Source: Sipunculus nudus (lineage: Eukaryota; Annelida; Sipuncula; Golfingiida; Sipunculidae). Taken from it: DNA of 64,000 nucleotides. Below the pieces are notes generated by a model that was not told the origin of the DNA, made no database searches, and was given only the letters and a program-made list of their open reading frames with translations. The DNA is taken from positions 39,228,862-39,292,861 of the forward strand of contig CM049307.1 in the NCBI GenBank assembly GCA_026874595.1, written 5' to 3'. This document shows, in pieces, positions 23,605 through 36,600 of the stretch. How positions within the stretch are numbered: the stretch's first letter is position 1; each line of letters starts with the position of its first letter. Position numbers and translations under genes: made by a program.

Positions 23605-26544
23605 TTATTTCAAGGGCTCGTAGTGGACAACTCTTCGTTCCAAGATGAAGACAAAAAGGCATTTCATACCTTGTGGTGATATCTCTATGTATATGAGAGA
23701 GAAATACGGCAGACCAGGTAAAAGTGTCAGGAAGCGGAAAAAGGCCCAGATGAATAAGGAGACACCAAAGAAAAGAGCGAAACTGCCATCACAGGTTAAA
23801 CATAATTTCATGGAACAATTGGTTTTTACATTCTCTCATCAGTAATTATATAAGGAAAACCATAACTGTGGACAGTTTAGTTGTAACGAGCTAGGCTCTC
23901 TCCATTGGCAACCTGCATGGGTTTCATTCCAAGTGTAGCCAAGAGAGTGGGTTATAGTGGCCAGTGCAAGATTGGTGGTTTTACATGACTGCTCAGGATT
24001 CCTCAACCTCTTGAAACCATCAAACGCCACCACCTGAGCCATAAGGATTGCCTCATGACTTTTATAGAACAATTTAAATGAGTACCTATACATTCTTGGT
24101 TTACTTAGATGGATATTTTCATACATCCCTTATTTTATTATTTCATTTTATGCTAATCTTCCAATGATCAAACTGTTTATTATGTCAAACACCTTTATTT
24201 ATTCTATTTTCCAGGAAACAACTGCAGACGGAGAAGACGAGGAGAGCAGGACACGCCACATCAGGTTTCTAAAAGCAGAAGCCTCTAAGTCCAAACCTGA
24301 TTTGGTCTTGGTAACCCGTAAGCTGAAAGGAACTGCAGGTTACCGTCTCTCAAAGATGTATGGTGAAGACTTTGGGATCCCAGACTTCCTGGGAGAGTTC
24401 CCCATTTTGCGTCATAGGCAGTTCGTAAGTTAACACATCAATCAGTCAGTTACAGTAATTTTTTTTATCTATTATGAGGAAATATGGTTTCTATTGTACG
24501 ATTTATGAAATGTACAAAAAGCAATATGCATGTAATGTATGCCTCTAAATATATAGTGTAAAGCTCAATACATAGGACTTAAAAACCCTTAGGCCATAAA
24601 TTTTAATGAATAAACTGTAATTTTTGTATTTATTATGGTAATATAAAAAATAAATATGGCAGCTTCTAAATAACTGAAAACGGTCCGGTTAAATTATATA
24701 CTGGGAAAGGTTAGCCTGATAAAGTCATAAGAATGTTAGAAGCAACTTGGCAACAAGTCAGGTAGTTTCTGTGGTCTTGTTGTGAATGTCTCGAATTAGT
24801 TCAACAGTATAATAACATTATTGTGTTTTCCCTTTTTTCATTATAGCTCATAGAGGAAAACAAAATCAACCATGGGTTCGAAGTGCAAGGCAAAGCTATA
24901 TGACTCTGTTGCGATCTCTGAGTGAACTGATGCGATATACCAAGTACAAGGCGAAGATGTTCCAAGAACTCAAGAAAACTTATGAAAAAACTCTGTCAGT
25001 GACAGTGGACGAAAGTAAGCGCACAGGTAAGCCAAGTTCAATTGATGATGAAATGAAGAAATGATCCTGTGTTTGTGATTCAATGTGTTAGTGTGTATAT
25101 ATATGTTTTTTTTTAAATAATATTATCACTATTTTGCCCTTAACTCCACTGGCTACATGGAGTTGCGTATAAAGGCTTGTGATATTTGTTCTATGTGCAT
25201 ATGGCATTAGAGCCACAAAGAATTTGTAAATAACACATCAACTCAATGTATAATTTTGAGTCAGTCAGGTTCAATCAAATCTATTTAAACTACATATCTG
25301 AAATTTGCAGACAGATGGCAAGTTCCCTTTCCATAACTGAAATTAGGTTACTTTGACCGTCTACCTCTGTGAAATTCAGAAATAAATTACAAGCTTCATT
25401 ATCTCCCCTAAATCATGTAAAAACAGAAAGGCAAATATAACAGTAATGCATATTGATCAAGCTTGATTGGATTATGCGAACAACTGCAAAAATATAATCA
25501 TAATGCATCAATGAACTCAATGAGGATGACTAGCATGTAGCTGATTTTTACAGTTGGCATGGTATTGGTGATAACTAAGGCCTTGGTTCTTGTATGTGTG
25601 ATATATGATTGAAAAGAGTCATTTTACTTTGTTGTTTTATTATTGTTCTACACGATTGTAGTTGTGCCATCTTAAATAACAACTTCGCTGTCAGTGCATA
25701 CACTGCTTTTGCCCTATAAGCAAGAACACAGTAGGTCTTTATAACTTACATTTTACTCAACACGAAAAGACTGTATATGAAGTCAAACAATAACCCCTGA
25801 TATTTAAAAAAAATATATCAGCTTCAATATGAGAAATCCTGCATGGCCACTAAAAAGGGCACTGTGGATTTCTGCAAATTATCTTATATTTTAATAGGTG
25901 ATTTAACATAATAAGTAATTCATGCTTGTTTTTGTTCACAGAGGCAGGGCTCCACTATCAACAGTTACCGGCAGTTTTTGGAGAGGACCAGAGATGTGAG
26001 TACTAAGCGATTCATAGATGGACTCGTCCTATCGTTGATCTATCTTAATATATATATCTATGTTTAGATATTGAACAACAAATTAAGGTGAGCATAACTT
26101 TCTAATTTATAATGATTTACTTTATTATCAAATCTTGGTATATGAAGACATTAAATATGATATTCACAGCAAGTATTTAAGTTAAGGAGGAGCCTTTCGA
26201 GCCCATCACACCTCCACTCCATTCCTTTACCTTTTCGACATCTGATTCAGATTAATTTGCCAGGTTATTTCCATAAAGAATGGGGGGAATATTTTCATAA
26301 ATACTTATTTTATATTTTGCAGGCTGCGAACACACAATTTCCAACAACTTTCAGAGTGAATGGAACATATCAGATAATAGCAGGCGGGATCCTCGTCATG
26401 CAAGATCAAAGCACACAGTTCAGCCTTGCCCTGGATGCATGGTTTTCATGCTTCTGGGTATTTGCTTACAAATACCCTCCAGGACTGAATCGTACCTGTC
26501 TGTTACTTGAGAAAGAGGTGATGAGGCATCACGTAACTACTTAG
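16488..26544 (+). CDS. Multi-exon gene similar to uncharacterised SAM-domain proteins (frame-disrupted)
   Basis: Exons whose phases chain together: 17397-17512, 17824-17979, 18572-18622, 20324-20401, 21818-21881, 22208-22279, 23624-23794, 24215-24424, 24847-25026, 25942-25995, a 20-nt microexon 26068-26087, and 26323-26544 (stop TAG). Together they encode about 460 residues. The first part is Ser/Asp/Glu-rich and probably disordered. A basic segment follows ([12 protein letters not shown], then [20 protein letters not shown]), then a conserved-looking block around [17 protein letters not shown]. The C-terminal block contains [13 protein letters not shown] and [18 protein letters not shown]. 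The order and C-terminal blocks resemble uncharacterised SAM-associated proteins common in fish and molluscs (recalled, not searched). An upstream exon, about 16488-16645, encodes a SAM-like [13 protein letters not shown] and VEKLFP, but in different frames. The exon 24847-25026 starts in one frame ([10 protein letters not shown]) and must shift by one missing base near 24895-24902 to reach the frame that fits the rest. Either this is a decaying gene or the assembly has single-base errors. Function unknown. Confidence 0.55.
18691..18755. repeat. (AT)n microsatellite at the left edge of a transposon
   Basis: AT run of about 65 bp that directly abuts the left terminal repeat of the Tigger-like element. 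The element's TA target-site duplication lies inside the microsatellite. Confidence 0.93.
18756..19974. mobile_element. Tigger/pogo-like DNA transposon, internally deleted
   Basis: Terminal inverted repeats begin CAGTGAAACCTCGTTGTGTC at 18756 and end with the complement of the same 20 nt at 19974. They are flanked by TA on both sides, as expected for the pogo/Tigger branch of the Tc1/mariner superfamily. Sub-repeats of 'gtgtcgaa' follow the left terminus (about 18770-18910). Length is 1219 bp, well short of an autonomous copy. A relic of the transposase N terminus is still present at 19438-19635. It lies within an intron of the SAM-like gene. Confidence 0.88.
19438..19635 (+). pseudogene. Tigger/pogo transposase N-terminal remnant
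   Basis: ATG at 19438 opens [18 protein letters not shown], then an in-frame TAA at 19492-19494. The frame continues as [20 protein letters not shown] and [13 protein letters not shown] to a TGA at 19633. This is the CENP-B/pogo-type N-terminal helix-turn-helix (the 'K-x-K-I-A-x-x-F-x-I-x-x-N/S-T-L-x-x-W' pattern). The premature stop and absence of the DDE catalytic region show it is dead. Confidence 0.8.
19975..20080. repeat. (AT)n microsatellite, interrupted, right of the Tigger element
   Basis: AT array with 'cacatacat', 'cctat' and 'cat' interruptions. It continues the TA array that was split by the transposon. Confidence 0.92.
20736..20826 (-). repeat. tRNA-like sequence, probably tRNA-derived SINE head
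   Basis: On the minus strand, a segment starting GCCAGAGTGGCACAATGCAT has an A-box-like TGGCACAATGC. About 45 nt later comes a B-box-like GGTTCAAATCC. The order and spacing match a type-2 RNA polymerase III promoter of tRNA origin. A clean cloverleaf with a 7-nt anticodon loop is not apparent, so a functional tRNA gene is unlikely. SINE or tRNA pseudogene is the better reading. Confidence 0.4.
21485..21624. mobile_element. 140-bp MITE-like foldback element
   Basis: The left end is GGTACGGTTCTCGGGC and the right end is the complement of GGTATGGTTCTCAGGC, a 16-nt terminal inverted repeat with two mismatches. The right half repeats sequence seen at about 9015-9048. It lies in an intron of the SAM-like gene. 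Confidence 0.5.
23542..23601. repeat. (AT)n microsatellite
   Basis: AT run of about 60 bp ending about 20 bp upstream of the splice acceptor of the 23624-23794 exon. Length variation could affect the polypyrimidine/branch region. Confidence 0.93.
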
Positions 26545-27519
26545 GCAACAAAGCTCAAGCTAAGAGAGTAAATTGCAATACTCCGCTGCCATTGGTGTCT
26601 ACAATTTTTGGCTTTATGGTTTCCTAGCTGGTTGTGAAACCAGGCAGAATGTGTTATAAACACAATGGTTAACGTGAAGGGCATTTAGAACGACTGTTGC
26701 ATATAACCACTTGAAGATTATATATGCTGCTTGTTCTATGTTGTATTATGTAATTTTGATATTGATATTATTTTTATATCATTATATTACTTTCATTTTT
26801 ATTTTATCATATATTCTTCATGTACCAATGCTATAGAATCTTTGTTAATTACTCATTGATTGAATTGAAGAATACACCAGTTCTGACAGCTACAACATCT
26901 ACAGCAAAAATCCATTCATGTTACAGCTATCATTTTTTCATTTATTTTATAATCTGTATTTTTTGTTTACTTGAATCTGTAATTGTGTTTCTTATGGGTG
27001 CTTTACTATACATATTTCTCAGGTTATATAAACAGCAGAGATACATTTTTAATATTTTGTTGTAGGCAATATGGTGGCACTGTAAAAATAGTAAATATAT
27101 ACAATATAACTTTTATCATAATATAATTTTAGATCATATGTATTAAAGAAAAATATTTATCAATAGAAGTTTGTATAATTGTGGGGTTGCGCATGAGTGT
27201 TCTATTTCTGTTTCAACACTTTTTAGTTATTGAACACTGATTTTCATGATTTTTTCATGATTACTTCCCTTCAATAAACATTTTAATTTTAATTCAGTTT
27301 TAATCCATATTTAATACTTACATGCGAGAATGGCTCGTTCCTGAACCCAAAAGTAAGGTCACTAAAAGGCAATGGAGGACAGCGATGAATAACTGCAGAT
27401 AACGACAAAATATTTTGCAGATAAAATGTCTCTATGGAAGGATGTAAACCTTCAAGGAATCAAAGGTTCTTTTGTCTGTACCTGCTTTCTTTAAATATTG
27501 TCAAGGATACCAAACATTA

Positions 27520-27840
27520 AAATCCCCCGGTGTTGTAAAGGGTATGAAAAGTGTTTTCCAGTAAAAAGTATTTTATACCATTTAAGGGGTTTCCTAGAAA
27601 AAGTTTTATAAAAAAAAACTTATATTTAAGGATTTTATTAAAAACCCCTTTTATAAAAGATTTTTTTAAATAACCCATTCTTTATCAAAGGGTTTTATTA
27701 GAAAACCCTTTTATATAAAAGGGTTTTCTTTAAAAAAATTTATAGGCAAGGGTTTTGTTAAAAAACTCATAAAGGGTTTTTGTATTTGGACACTTAAAAA
27801 GCCCTCCTCCAACCCTTTATAAAACACTTTTTTCTAACAG
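27520..27840. repeat. Degenerate AAGGGTTTT / AAAACCCTTTT minisatellite
   Basis: At least five loosely repeated units of about 40-60 bp that contain aagggttttnttaaaaaa together with its complement aaaacccctttta. The region is rich in short self-complementary segments and G3/C3 triplets in A/T runs. No gene was recognised. Confidence 0.6.
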
Positions 27841-28562
27841 TGTTGGGCAAAATATCGGTCATATAATGGACAGATTTGCTCCTGATATTAATGTCTGAAT
27901 TCAGCCTTATTTCCAAAGTCGTACATATATCCCCCCTCCTTATTATAGCCCGACATATAAATATATAGGACTATAAAAGTCACCTCTCTTGCGATTGCAT
28001 ATCGCATGTATACATGCATGCATGTAGTTTTTATGTTGGGCTTGGCTAACAAATTACTTTTGTTACATTTGAACTGATAGATGCATTGATTCAGTGCATG
28101 ACGTCATTCGTGTCTTATTTCATCTTCTGACTTGAATGTCCCTGCGTCGCAAGTGCACGTTCAAGTTTCTTTTCATTGCAGTCTTTTCAGAAAAGCTGAA
28201 ATGATGCATAATCTCTGCTAAGCTTCATGCTCTCCTAAGCATTGTGAGAATTAGAAATTGAATCTATAAGAGTTCCGTTATAAAGACAAGCCTATAAGAA
28301 AAAGACCTAAAAAGGACCTTTCGAACTAAGGACGTGGAACTCAGAAGCATATAAAATTTAGAGTCAGAAGGCTCGACTTTATATGAAAGGGGTTGGATTT
28401 TTTTTCTAAATAACTCAAACCTTTTTTAAACATTTTGGATAATTTCCTTTGATTTTTAAAGTTTTAGACTGCATTCAGTCCATTTAAGATCAGCCGTTAC
28501 ATAACTTGTATAACTGCAGATATTCTTGTATACATACATACACACACACACATATATATATA

Positions 28563-28757
28563 TATAAGTGGTGTGCCGATTAATCGATCGATTAAATCGA
28601 TGATTGTCGTTTTCTTTCAAAATCCATTAAATCGATTGCATTTTTGCATAATCATCAGAGATATGCAAACAAAAATTAACGAACAGCATCAAAACGGAAC
28701 ATTAATTGGTTTTCATTTTTCAATCGTCGATTATGATTTTAAAAAATCCCACTTTAT
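28563..28757. mobile_element. Possible small inverted-repeat element with ATCGATTAA core
   Basis: Flanked by short AT arrays (28553-28566 and 28755-28778). The left part reads GTGGTGTGCCGATTAATCG with a clustered ATCGAT/TTAATCGA motif. The right part carries the diverged complement ('aatcgtcgattatgatttt', 'tcccacttta'). The terminal match is imperfect and no target-site duplication is clear, so the assignment is weak. Confidence 0.3.
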
Positions 28758-29531
28758 ATATATATATATATATATATAGCCTTTAGAAGTTAAACCGCGC
28801 AAGATGGTTGTCCCATCTTTACTCGGGGAAAAAAATTACACATTTCGGCAGCCTATGAAGACATTAATAAGATGATTAACACTTATGCCTGAATTTAGTA
28901 TATTTACCAGTTGACAAAAATAATATCAATAATTTAGTGTGTAAACATTCATTTATTGATATATAGATGACGTACATATCGTGTTTGAAAACCGAGGTTA
29001 CACCATGTCCTTTATAGGATACAGCCAGGAAACCTTGGAGGCCTATTATATGCTGTTGAAAAGACCGAGACCAACCACCTCATTGTTTGTCTACTTTTAG
29101 CACACGGTGATTTAATGGCATGTTTTCCGATCTGCGTCAGCAGGTTGTATGCGCCATCTGCCGGCGAAAGAGGTAAAAAGAGGTGGAAAGGATGGTGATG
29201 GCGCACAATGCTTCAAATCGGAATGCAAATAGGTGTCATCGTTAATTTCCGTAGAGAATGGAAATTAATGATATTTTTTTAAATGAATACTAATTATAGA
29301 AATATTATACGATTTAAAACGCATAGTGCAGTTGAGAAAAAGGAATCAGCTTTAGATTGCCGATATTCAATATTCACAAATTTACGGAAATACCCGAATG
29401 TACATCTAAGCAGCCGAGCCCACAGGAAATAGACCATTCATTCGGCCATTTTGATTCCAACCGGCATCGGGACCAGGCGTGCTCCACAGAATTTCCGGGT
29501 TTCTCTCCAGTGTTTTTGACAGTCCCAGAAA

Positions 29532-30559
29532 ATGGCGAACGTTGTCCCAGCTCATAATAACCCCAGCAACCCAAAGGTTTTCTTCGATGTAAGCGTCAAT
29601 GAGAAACCCATCGGGAGGGTCGTTTTTCAGGTGAGTCCCTTTATCGCTTCCTTGTGCAGTTGTGGGAGCGCAAGTGCTCCGCATGGCGTGACCGGCGTGC
29701 ATGCGCCATGGACACCCGGCATCGTTCCGGAATGAATCCTGAATATTTTCGTTTAAAAACATACAGTTGCTACGGAAGGGCGTAAAAGAACAGTTGTAAG
29801 ATTGCAGAGATGATACTAAACTTCAATTGCGGTTGTTATAAATATTCATTTGATTTTGATGTCGCATCCACGAGATGAAAATTGGCGGTAAACTAAGCCC
29901 AGCCAAGTGATGGAGGGCAGCTTTGTCATAATAATGTGATTAATTACTGGATGTGCTGCTAGGTTTATTCCGCCTTTGTCATTGTGAGTCTAGAGCCACA
30001 GTCAACACTGCTAGTCTAGCTAAAGTATTTTTTTTAAAGAGTACTGATGCTCCCTTTTCAATGTATGATTATGGCAATGAGTGGTGTGCTAAACAGTGGG
30101 TTATTTTGAAATCTGTTAAAAAATTTGGTTGCATGTTTGCATCATTAATAACAAATTTCAAAAGATAATGGAGCACATGCCCTTTCCTCTCACAGACTGT
30201 GATGATTATCAGGAAAATAATGGTATACTCCCAGTGGCGGATCCAAGATGGGGCAAAGGGGGCGATTGCCCCCACTAGAATTTTTTTTGGGCTCATGGAA
30301 ATTGCAAATTGTATGTGTTTTCTGGGATAAGGTACCTTTTTACCTTGTCCTTGTTAACTCCTTGACAGTGAAATGTATCATCAAGAATTCAAGATAATCA
30401 GCACTGGATTTAACACACAAAGAACGAACAGTACCAGAAATATCAACTTTTCACATGAGTAAATGCTAAGGAATAAATTTATATTTCAGTTACTGTGTCC
30501 ATTTGAAGAGTCCTTGTACTGTCATCACTGGAAGATAAAGTCCAGTGGGCCTACACCAG

Positions 30560-30655
<96 letters not shown>

Positions 30656-33600
30656 CCATTCATATACCAGCTAGTCACTAGGTATTACTAGGTGACAAAC
30701 TGTCAACCTTTAGAACCTTTCAGACACAGAAGTGATTATGCCAATATTCTAAAACTTCTGCTTTGTATCAAATTTATCAGAAATACAAATTTCAGGTTAA
30801 AGTGCCCCAAAAATGCACAAATTTGATTTCTTAATCATCATATCTTGAAAAAAATTCCTCACTGTGCATGTGAGGGGGACACACCCTCTATAGGACAAAC
30901 AGAAGTGATTTAGGCCTGTATATTAAAACTTTTGCTTTGTATCCAATTTATCAGAAATAAAAATGTCTGGTTTAAGTTCACGAAAATGCCCAAATTTAAT
31001 TTCTTAATCATTGTATCTTCGAAAGATTTCCTTTTCGTGTGAGGGGGAAACTCCCTCTAACACCCTCCCCCCTCTGGCACTCTGCACCCTCGACCAACAT
31101 GCAATCTAGAATCTGAGCCACCCCTCCCCCCCTCTAACAGTTTATTCTAGATCTGCCAGTGACTCCAAAGATTTGGTAAATACCTGGAACTGTCAGGCTT
31201 GAATGGATCAAGTATTTATTTTTTTAATCACAAGTAACATTACTAACAAGTGTATACTTTTTTAGAAAATGAACAACACTGCATGATAATACAGAAGAAT
31301 TCACCAAGCAAACATTAGCAACATCGCCAAGTTATGCCAGTCATGTCACTGTGTTGAATAACTTGTATGTTTTATGATATTGAAGAAGATCATAAGTTCT
31401 ATATGAGCATAAAATAACGATAATGCAGTCTCATTTTTATGTTCTATGGTATAATGTCTTTTTTTTGTGGCAGATACTTTTTTCAGTTTTGCATTATTCA
31501 TTTTTTTTTTTTTTGTAGCTGTATGCAGATGTTGTTCCTAAAACGGCTGGTAAGTTGTGTTCTTTGAAAGTATCAAGATTTTAAGCTCAGGAAAGACTAT
31601 TTTACTCTTTTTTTATTCCATATCAACATCTTCATGATGATGATTATGGACTGGGTGTGCATAATGTATAACCAGCTTCAGCATTCCTTCATAGTGGTGA
31701 CATTTTAGTAGAACAGATTTGCTGTCATCTTATCAATATTTGATAAAATTACGGAAAATATGGCGTGCTGCAACCTCACTTTAATTTGTGACTGTAACAT
31801 TGCATCTTAATAATTTATATTGGTATCACTTATTACTGTAAAATTTATTTGGCAGTTGTGGAATTGAGCATTGATAGTGCCAATATTTCGTTGATAAATT
31901 AATAATTAAATCAAGCAGTTTCCAATACATTTTCTAGTTAAATACACAGTCCCTGACTGGCAGCATTGTTAGTGTGCTTTGTTTTTAATTTTCAAGAGAA
32001 CTTCCGTGCCCTCTGTACTGGAGAGAGGGGCTCTGGCAGGTCAGGGAAGCCTCTTCACTTCAAGGGCTGTGGGTTCCACCGCATCATCCCCCAGTTCATG
32101 ATCCAGGGTGGCGACTTCACACGTGGCAATGGCACAGGTGGAGAGAGTATCTACGGGGAGAAATTTGCTGATGAGAACTTCAACTTAAAGCACACTGGAC
32201 CAGGTACGTCACTTGTTCAAATGGATAAACTGTTTTTATAACAAACTGAATAGTTCGCTGGGGGATGGTGGGGTTGTTAAAAGAATGTTTACTTAATGTA
32301 AACTTGGAGGCTGAGAGGCATTAGCTATAAAGGGGTCTTAGCATGGTGATTATGACCTTTGCTGCTTTCTTTCTACGCTCTTTACACAGCACTTTACCTA
32401 TAGGCCTACTACCTTTATGCTGAGCACTGTTTGATATGACCTTGTAACCTGAATCTCTGCCCTAGAGGGGAGCACTGTATTTTGGTCCTATCAGATGAAA
32501 CCCTGAGCTGAAGACAACATGGTTTACCAGCCAAGGGCTAATACACAGAGCTAATGTTGTTCATTACGTTTTGAATGACAGCTCATGGCCCCGTCAACCG
32601 TTTGAACAGGCAATAGGCTCAAAGAGAATGGCTTCACATGTGGTTTCTGGTCAGAGCCTGATGCCTGTCGAGTGTTTGTTTACTTGCATTTGATTGGTTG
32701 TTATTCACATCAGCAATTTTTTAGCAGACAAGCCACCTGGTGTTTCAGTGCATCATAAACGGTCAAAGCAGGCAGCGGAAAAATCAGTAGCTTTAGAGGC
32801 GCAAGATTTCCGAAGCCTCGGGAGCGTACCTTCTTTTCCATACTCTACAGACTTGCTCAACTCATGACTGACATGATTGTCCTGCAGGTGGACAACCTCT
32901 GTTCATCGATATTTTGCTACAAAGAGGTCTTGATCACTTTCCTTCAGATAAGTCATTATGAACACTTTAGCCTTCAAATCATATGCAAGGATTCCTTAGA
33001 AATTTGATGAATACTATATTGAATAGAATTATTTTCAGACTGTCTCCACCAGAGTTCAAATTTTGCTGATCACCACATTTTCTGAATTCATGTTTCCATA
33101 CTTATTTGGTGAAAAATCTATTAACGTGCATCTCATGAATCACTGTACCAATCATTACCAAATTTTTTGGCATAATGATCACATGGCTGGCTTTTGGTTA
33201 ACCCTGCAGGTGGCCCTACCTCTGTTACACAGTTTGCAGCCTAAAATGTCACAGCCGTATTTCTCAGCTACAACCATGACAGATATCTATCAAGTATTTG
33301 TTCAAATCTGTCCCCTTTACTCATTACATTCCCCAATGCTTCCAGTTATCATGGTCATCTAGATAACTAAAAAGTTTTGACTCATCTGACTGAAATTCTG
33401 AATAACTAATGCATTAATTGCCATGATTCTTTGCATGCATGTTGACCATGGAGTGTTTCATCAGTTCTGCAGGCCAGTGGCAGCACCTTATTTTTTCCAA
33501 TTTATGCGCAATTTTATACATCAGTCTCATTACAGATATATTATGGATTTAGTCTGGCTGTCCATTAAATTTTAGTGTTTTTGCAACAACTTACCAGGGT

Positions 33601-36600
33601 CTTTGATGGATCTTGCGAAACGCACCATTACCACTAACTCTTGTCTGAGTTCCATTATGGGCAAAATCAACTCATATCAAATAAGGTCCGAGGTCCCTGG
33701 GCTACTTTATGGCATTGTTGCAGTAACAGTGAGGAATATGAGGGCTTTTGATAAAACTTGATATAAATGTTAATTAATGAAAGAAGTTTGATATATTGGG
33801 ATCACAGTTTCACTTGTCCATGCATCTTTGATTGCTATCTTGTACACAAGACTGGTGTCCCTACCTGCAATTTTTTTTGCACATTATGTCCCTGCTTATT
33901 TCTCAGGAGGGTTTTGATTTATGAGCTTAAATTCGGGTATATAAATAAAAAGATGTTATCTGAGACAGTGGCGCCAGTGCATGTCCCTGCTTATTTCTCT
34001 GGAGTGCTTTTAGATTATTAGATATCAGCCTGAAATGATGCATGTCGATACATCTCAGAAAGTTTTGTTCAGTACAAGACTTATGGTACCACCTACAATT
34101 GTTTCATGTACATGTGCACATGCTCAAGATTGGTTCGAAGTATCTTCCTGAAAATTTTCATGCCCATACATCTTTGATAGGATATCTTTCTTGTACACCA
34201 GCCTGGTGACACCACCTACAATCTTTTTGTGTTGTATACACCCATGCAGTTATTTAAGTAGTGACGTTTTTGTAATTAGTGCTTGGACTGGGGTGCAGAA
34301 TAATTAGTACTTGCATTTTACATATATGTACATGTCCAACATCATGTACTTGAAAGTAAAGGTCCTGCATGGAAGCATTATACCTTATGTATATCCCAAT
34401 GCACAGGTTTGCATATGGCCTGTAGGCCTTGTTTCTTATTAAAAACAAATTCAAGAGGGTTATATGAAATTCTTTTTCATTTGTCTTATTTCACTCTGCA
34501 GGAATCTTGTCCATGGCCAATGCTGGCAGAAACACAAATGGTTCACAGTTCTTCATCTGCACTGTCAAGACCTCATGGTAAGTCCTCTTTTGCAGAATTA
34601 AATCCGATACCCTCCCTGTACTGCAGTTCATTATAAACACAATGTGTGATTTTCCAAAATAATGTGCATGCTGCAGAAAAAATTGCCTAATATAAATCTG
34701 TACCTATTATTATTGAAAACCTGCAGCTTTTTTCTAAAGCTTACCATGTAATTAATGCAGTCATCAAATATAAGCCATCTGAACCAGGTAAACAGACATA
34801 AATTGAATAGCTGCTTTGAGGATCCATTGTGTTAATTAACTGTGCATGTACCACCACTGTACTTAGAAAATTTCATTGTTTTTTTAGCTCAGCTGAATTG
34901 CACAGTCAGTGAGCTAAAGCCATAACCCTTTCTGTCAGCTGTTAAGCCGTACATCTGTTAACAAGGCACAAATCTCAACTGTTAGTCCCGGAAACTTCTA
35001 ACCGAAAAACCAGGGAGGTTCTAGGTAAATCTCGTCGGAAGCCTAATATTAGGTTATGTGATTTGCTAATTGTGAGCTACTGGCAGAAAACATTATTGGG
35101 CACCCAGACAGTCAGACTGAGAGCACAAATGGTGTCAATACGGTCTAGGATCTTCTAACGTTATATTCAGGGAGGTCCTTGGCTAATGTCTTTGGACACA
35201 TGACGTAAGATCACCGTGGTCAATAGTCTATGACCTTTATGAAAAATAAAATCGTATGAGCGACCTGATTGACATATGGACACAAATTGTATTTTATTAG
35301 GCCTAGAATCTTCTAACACAGCATCCCAGGAGATCTTCTGCTTATGATGCCCCATACTCTCTGAGGTTTGAGCGAAATCCTAATTTGAGCACCTTGAAAG
35401 TCAGTCTTGCTCATAAACTAAAATGTTGGACTCGGAGATGTGATTGTAATGTCTCCCTGGACTAAAAAAATAGGTCTCTTTGACAAAATCCTGTGAGCGT
35501 GTGATTGAACATCATTTTAGCATCCTATTAGTTAGGCGGGCACATATGGTAACTGTTGGATCTATAAACTTCTAGTTTAATTCAGTTCTTCTGAGAATCC
35601 CTAAATAAGGTCACTGTGACCCTTTAGCACCATGCTATGAGTATTTAGCACCAGCTAAGTCAGATAGACACAAATCATACCAGTTGGTCACAGAATCATA
35701 TAGGGAATTCTTGGTAAACCTTGGATACCTTATTAAAGTAAGGCGACTGTATCCTATTTTCTAAGGCCTAGGGACAAATGACTGATTTTGAGCACTCAAG
35801 TCATTCTGTCCATTTTTCAAGGTTCCTTGACAAATATTTTTCACTGGATCATAACACTAATAATTTGTAATGACACACCTTTGTGTCAATTTCAGATTCA
35901 CCTTATGGTCCACTGATTGTTTGCTCAGCTGACTCCTTTGTCTGTCATCCATCCAGCAGTTTGTCCGTTTGGGCACGTATTGAAACCGTTGGACCTAGGA
36001 ATCCAAACTTTTGCATTAAGTTAGATGTCCCCAAATTCTCCTACCATGCCGAAAATTGTGGCACTAGGAATTTGTTCTTTTGAAATATTAAGAGAAAACC
36101 TCTGTTTTCCATTAAAAACTCATTGTTACACATCAGGACAGCCTAACATCTGAACCACTGATCGGTTTTTAATAATATTTTTATGCATATCCATATATTT
36201 CCTATGTACATACTAAATTGTGTACATCAAGCCCACCTAGTACATACTAAAAAATTAAGCCAGTATTGCTTAATATCTTGAAGTTACAGGCCCAAACATG
36301 ATGCACTTAAAAAAAAAACAGGACATATAGTGTATACTGCATTTAAAAAGATGTTTTTATTTTATCAAATTAACCAAATCTTTTGTTTCAGTGAATAAAG
36401 ATCTAGGTGAACTCCTAAACTTAAGTGTAAATAACTGCATATTTTCTTTCACCAATTTGATACATCAGATGTTTCAACCAAGTTCCCAGGGTTTGAAACC
36501 TAAGGAGTTTGATTAATCTTGACTTTAACTTGATCTTCTTGGACAAATCTGATGATACCCACTTACTGGTTATCCATGTGCTGATGGAGACTTTACTGTT

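Noticed and set aside
29406-29762. Minus-strand frames across the first cyclophilin exon
   Set aside because: The plus strand encodes the conserved cyclophilin N terminus with a consensus donor. The minus frames have no similarity and no splice support.
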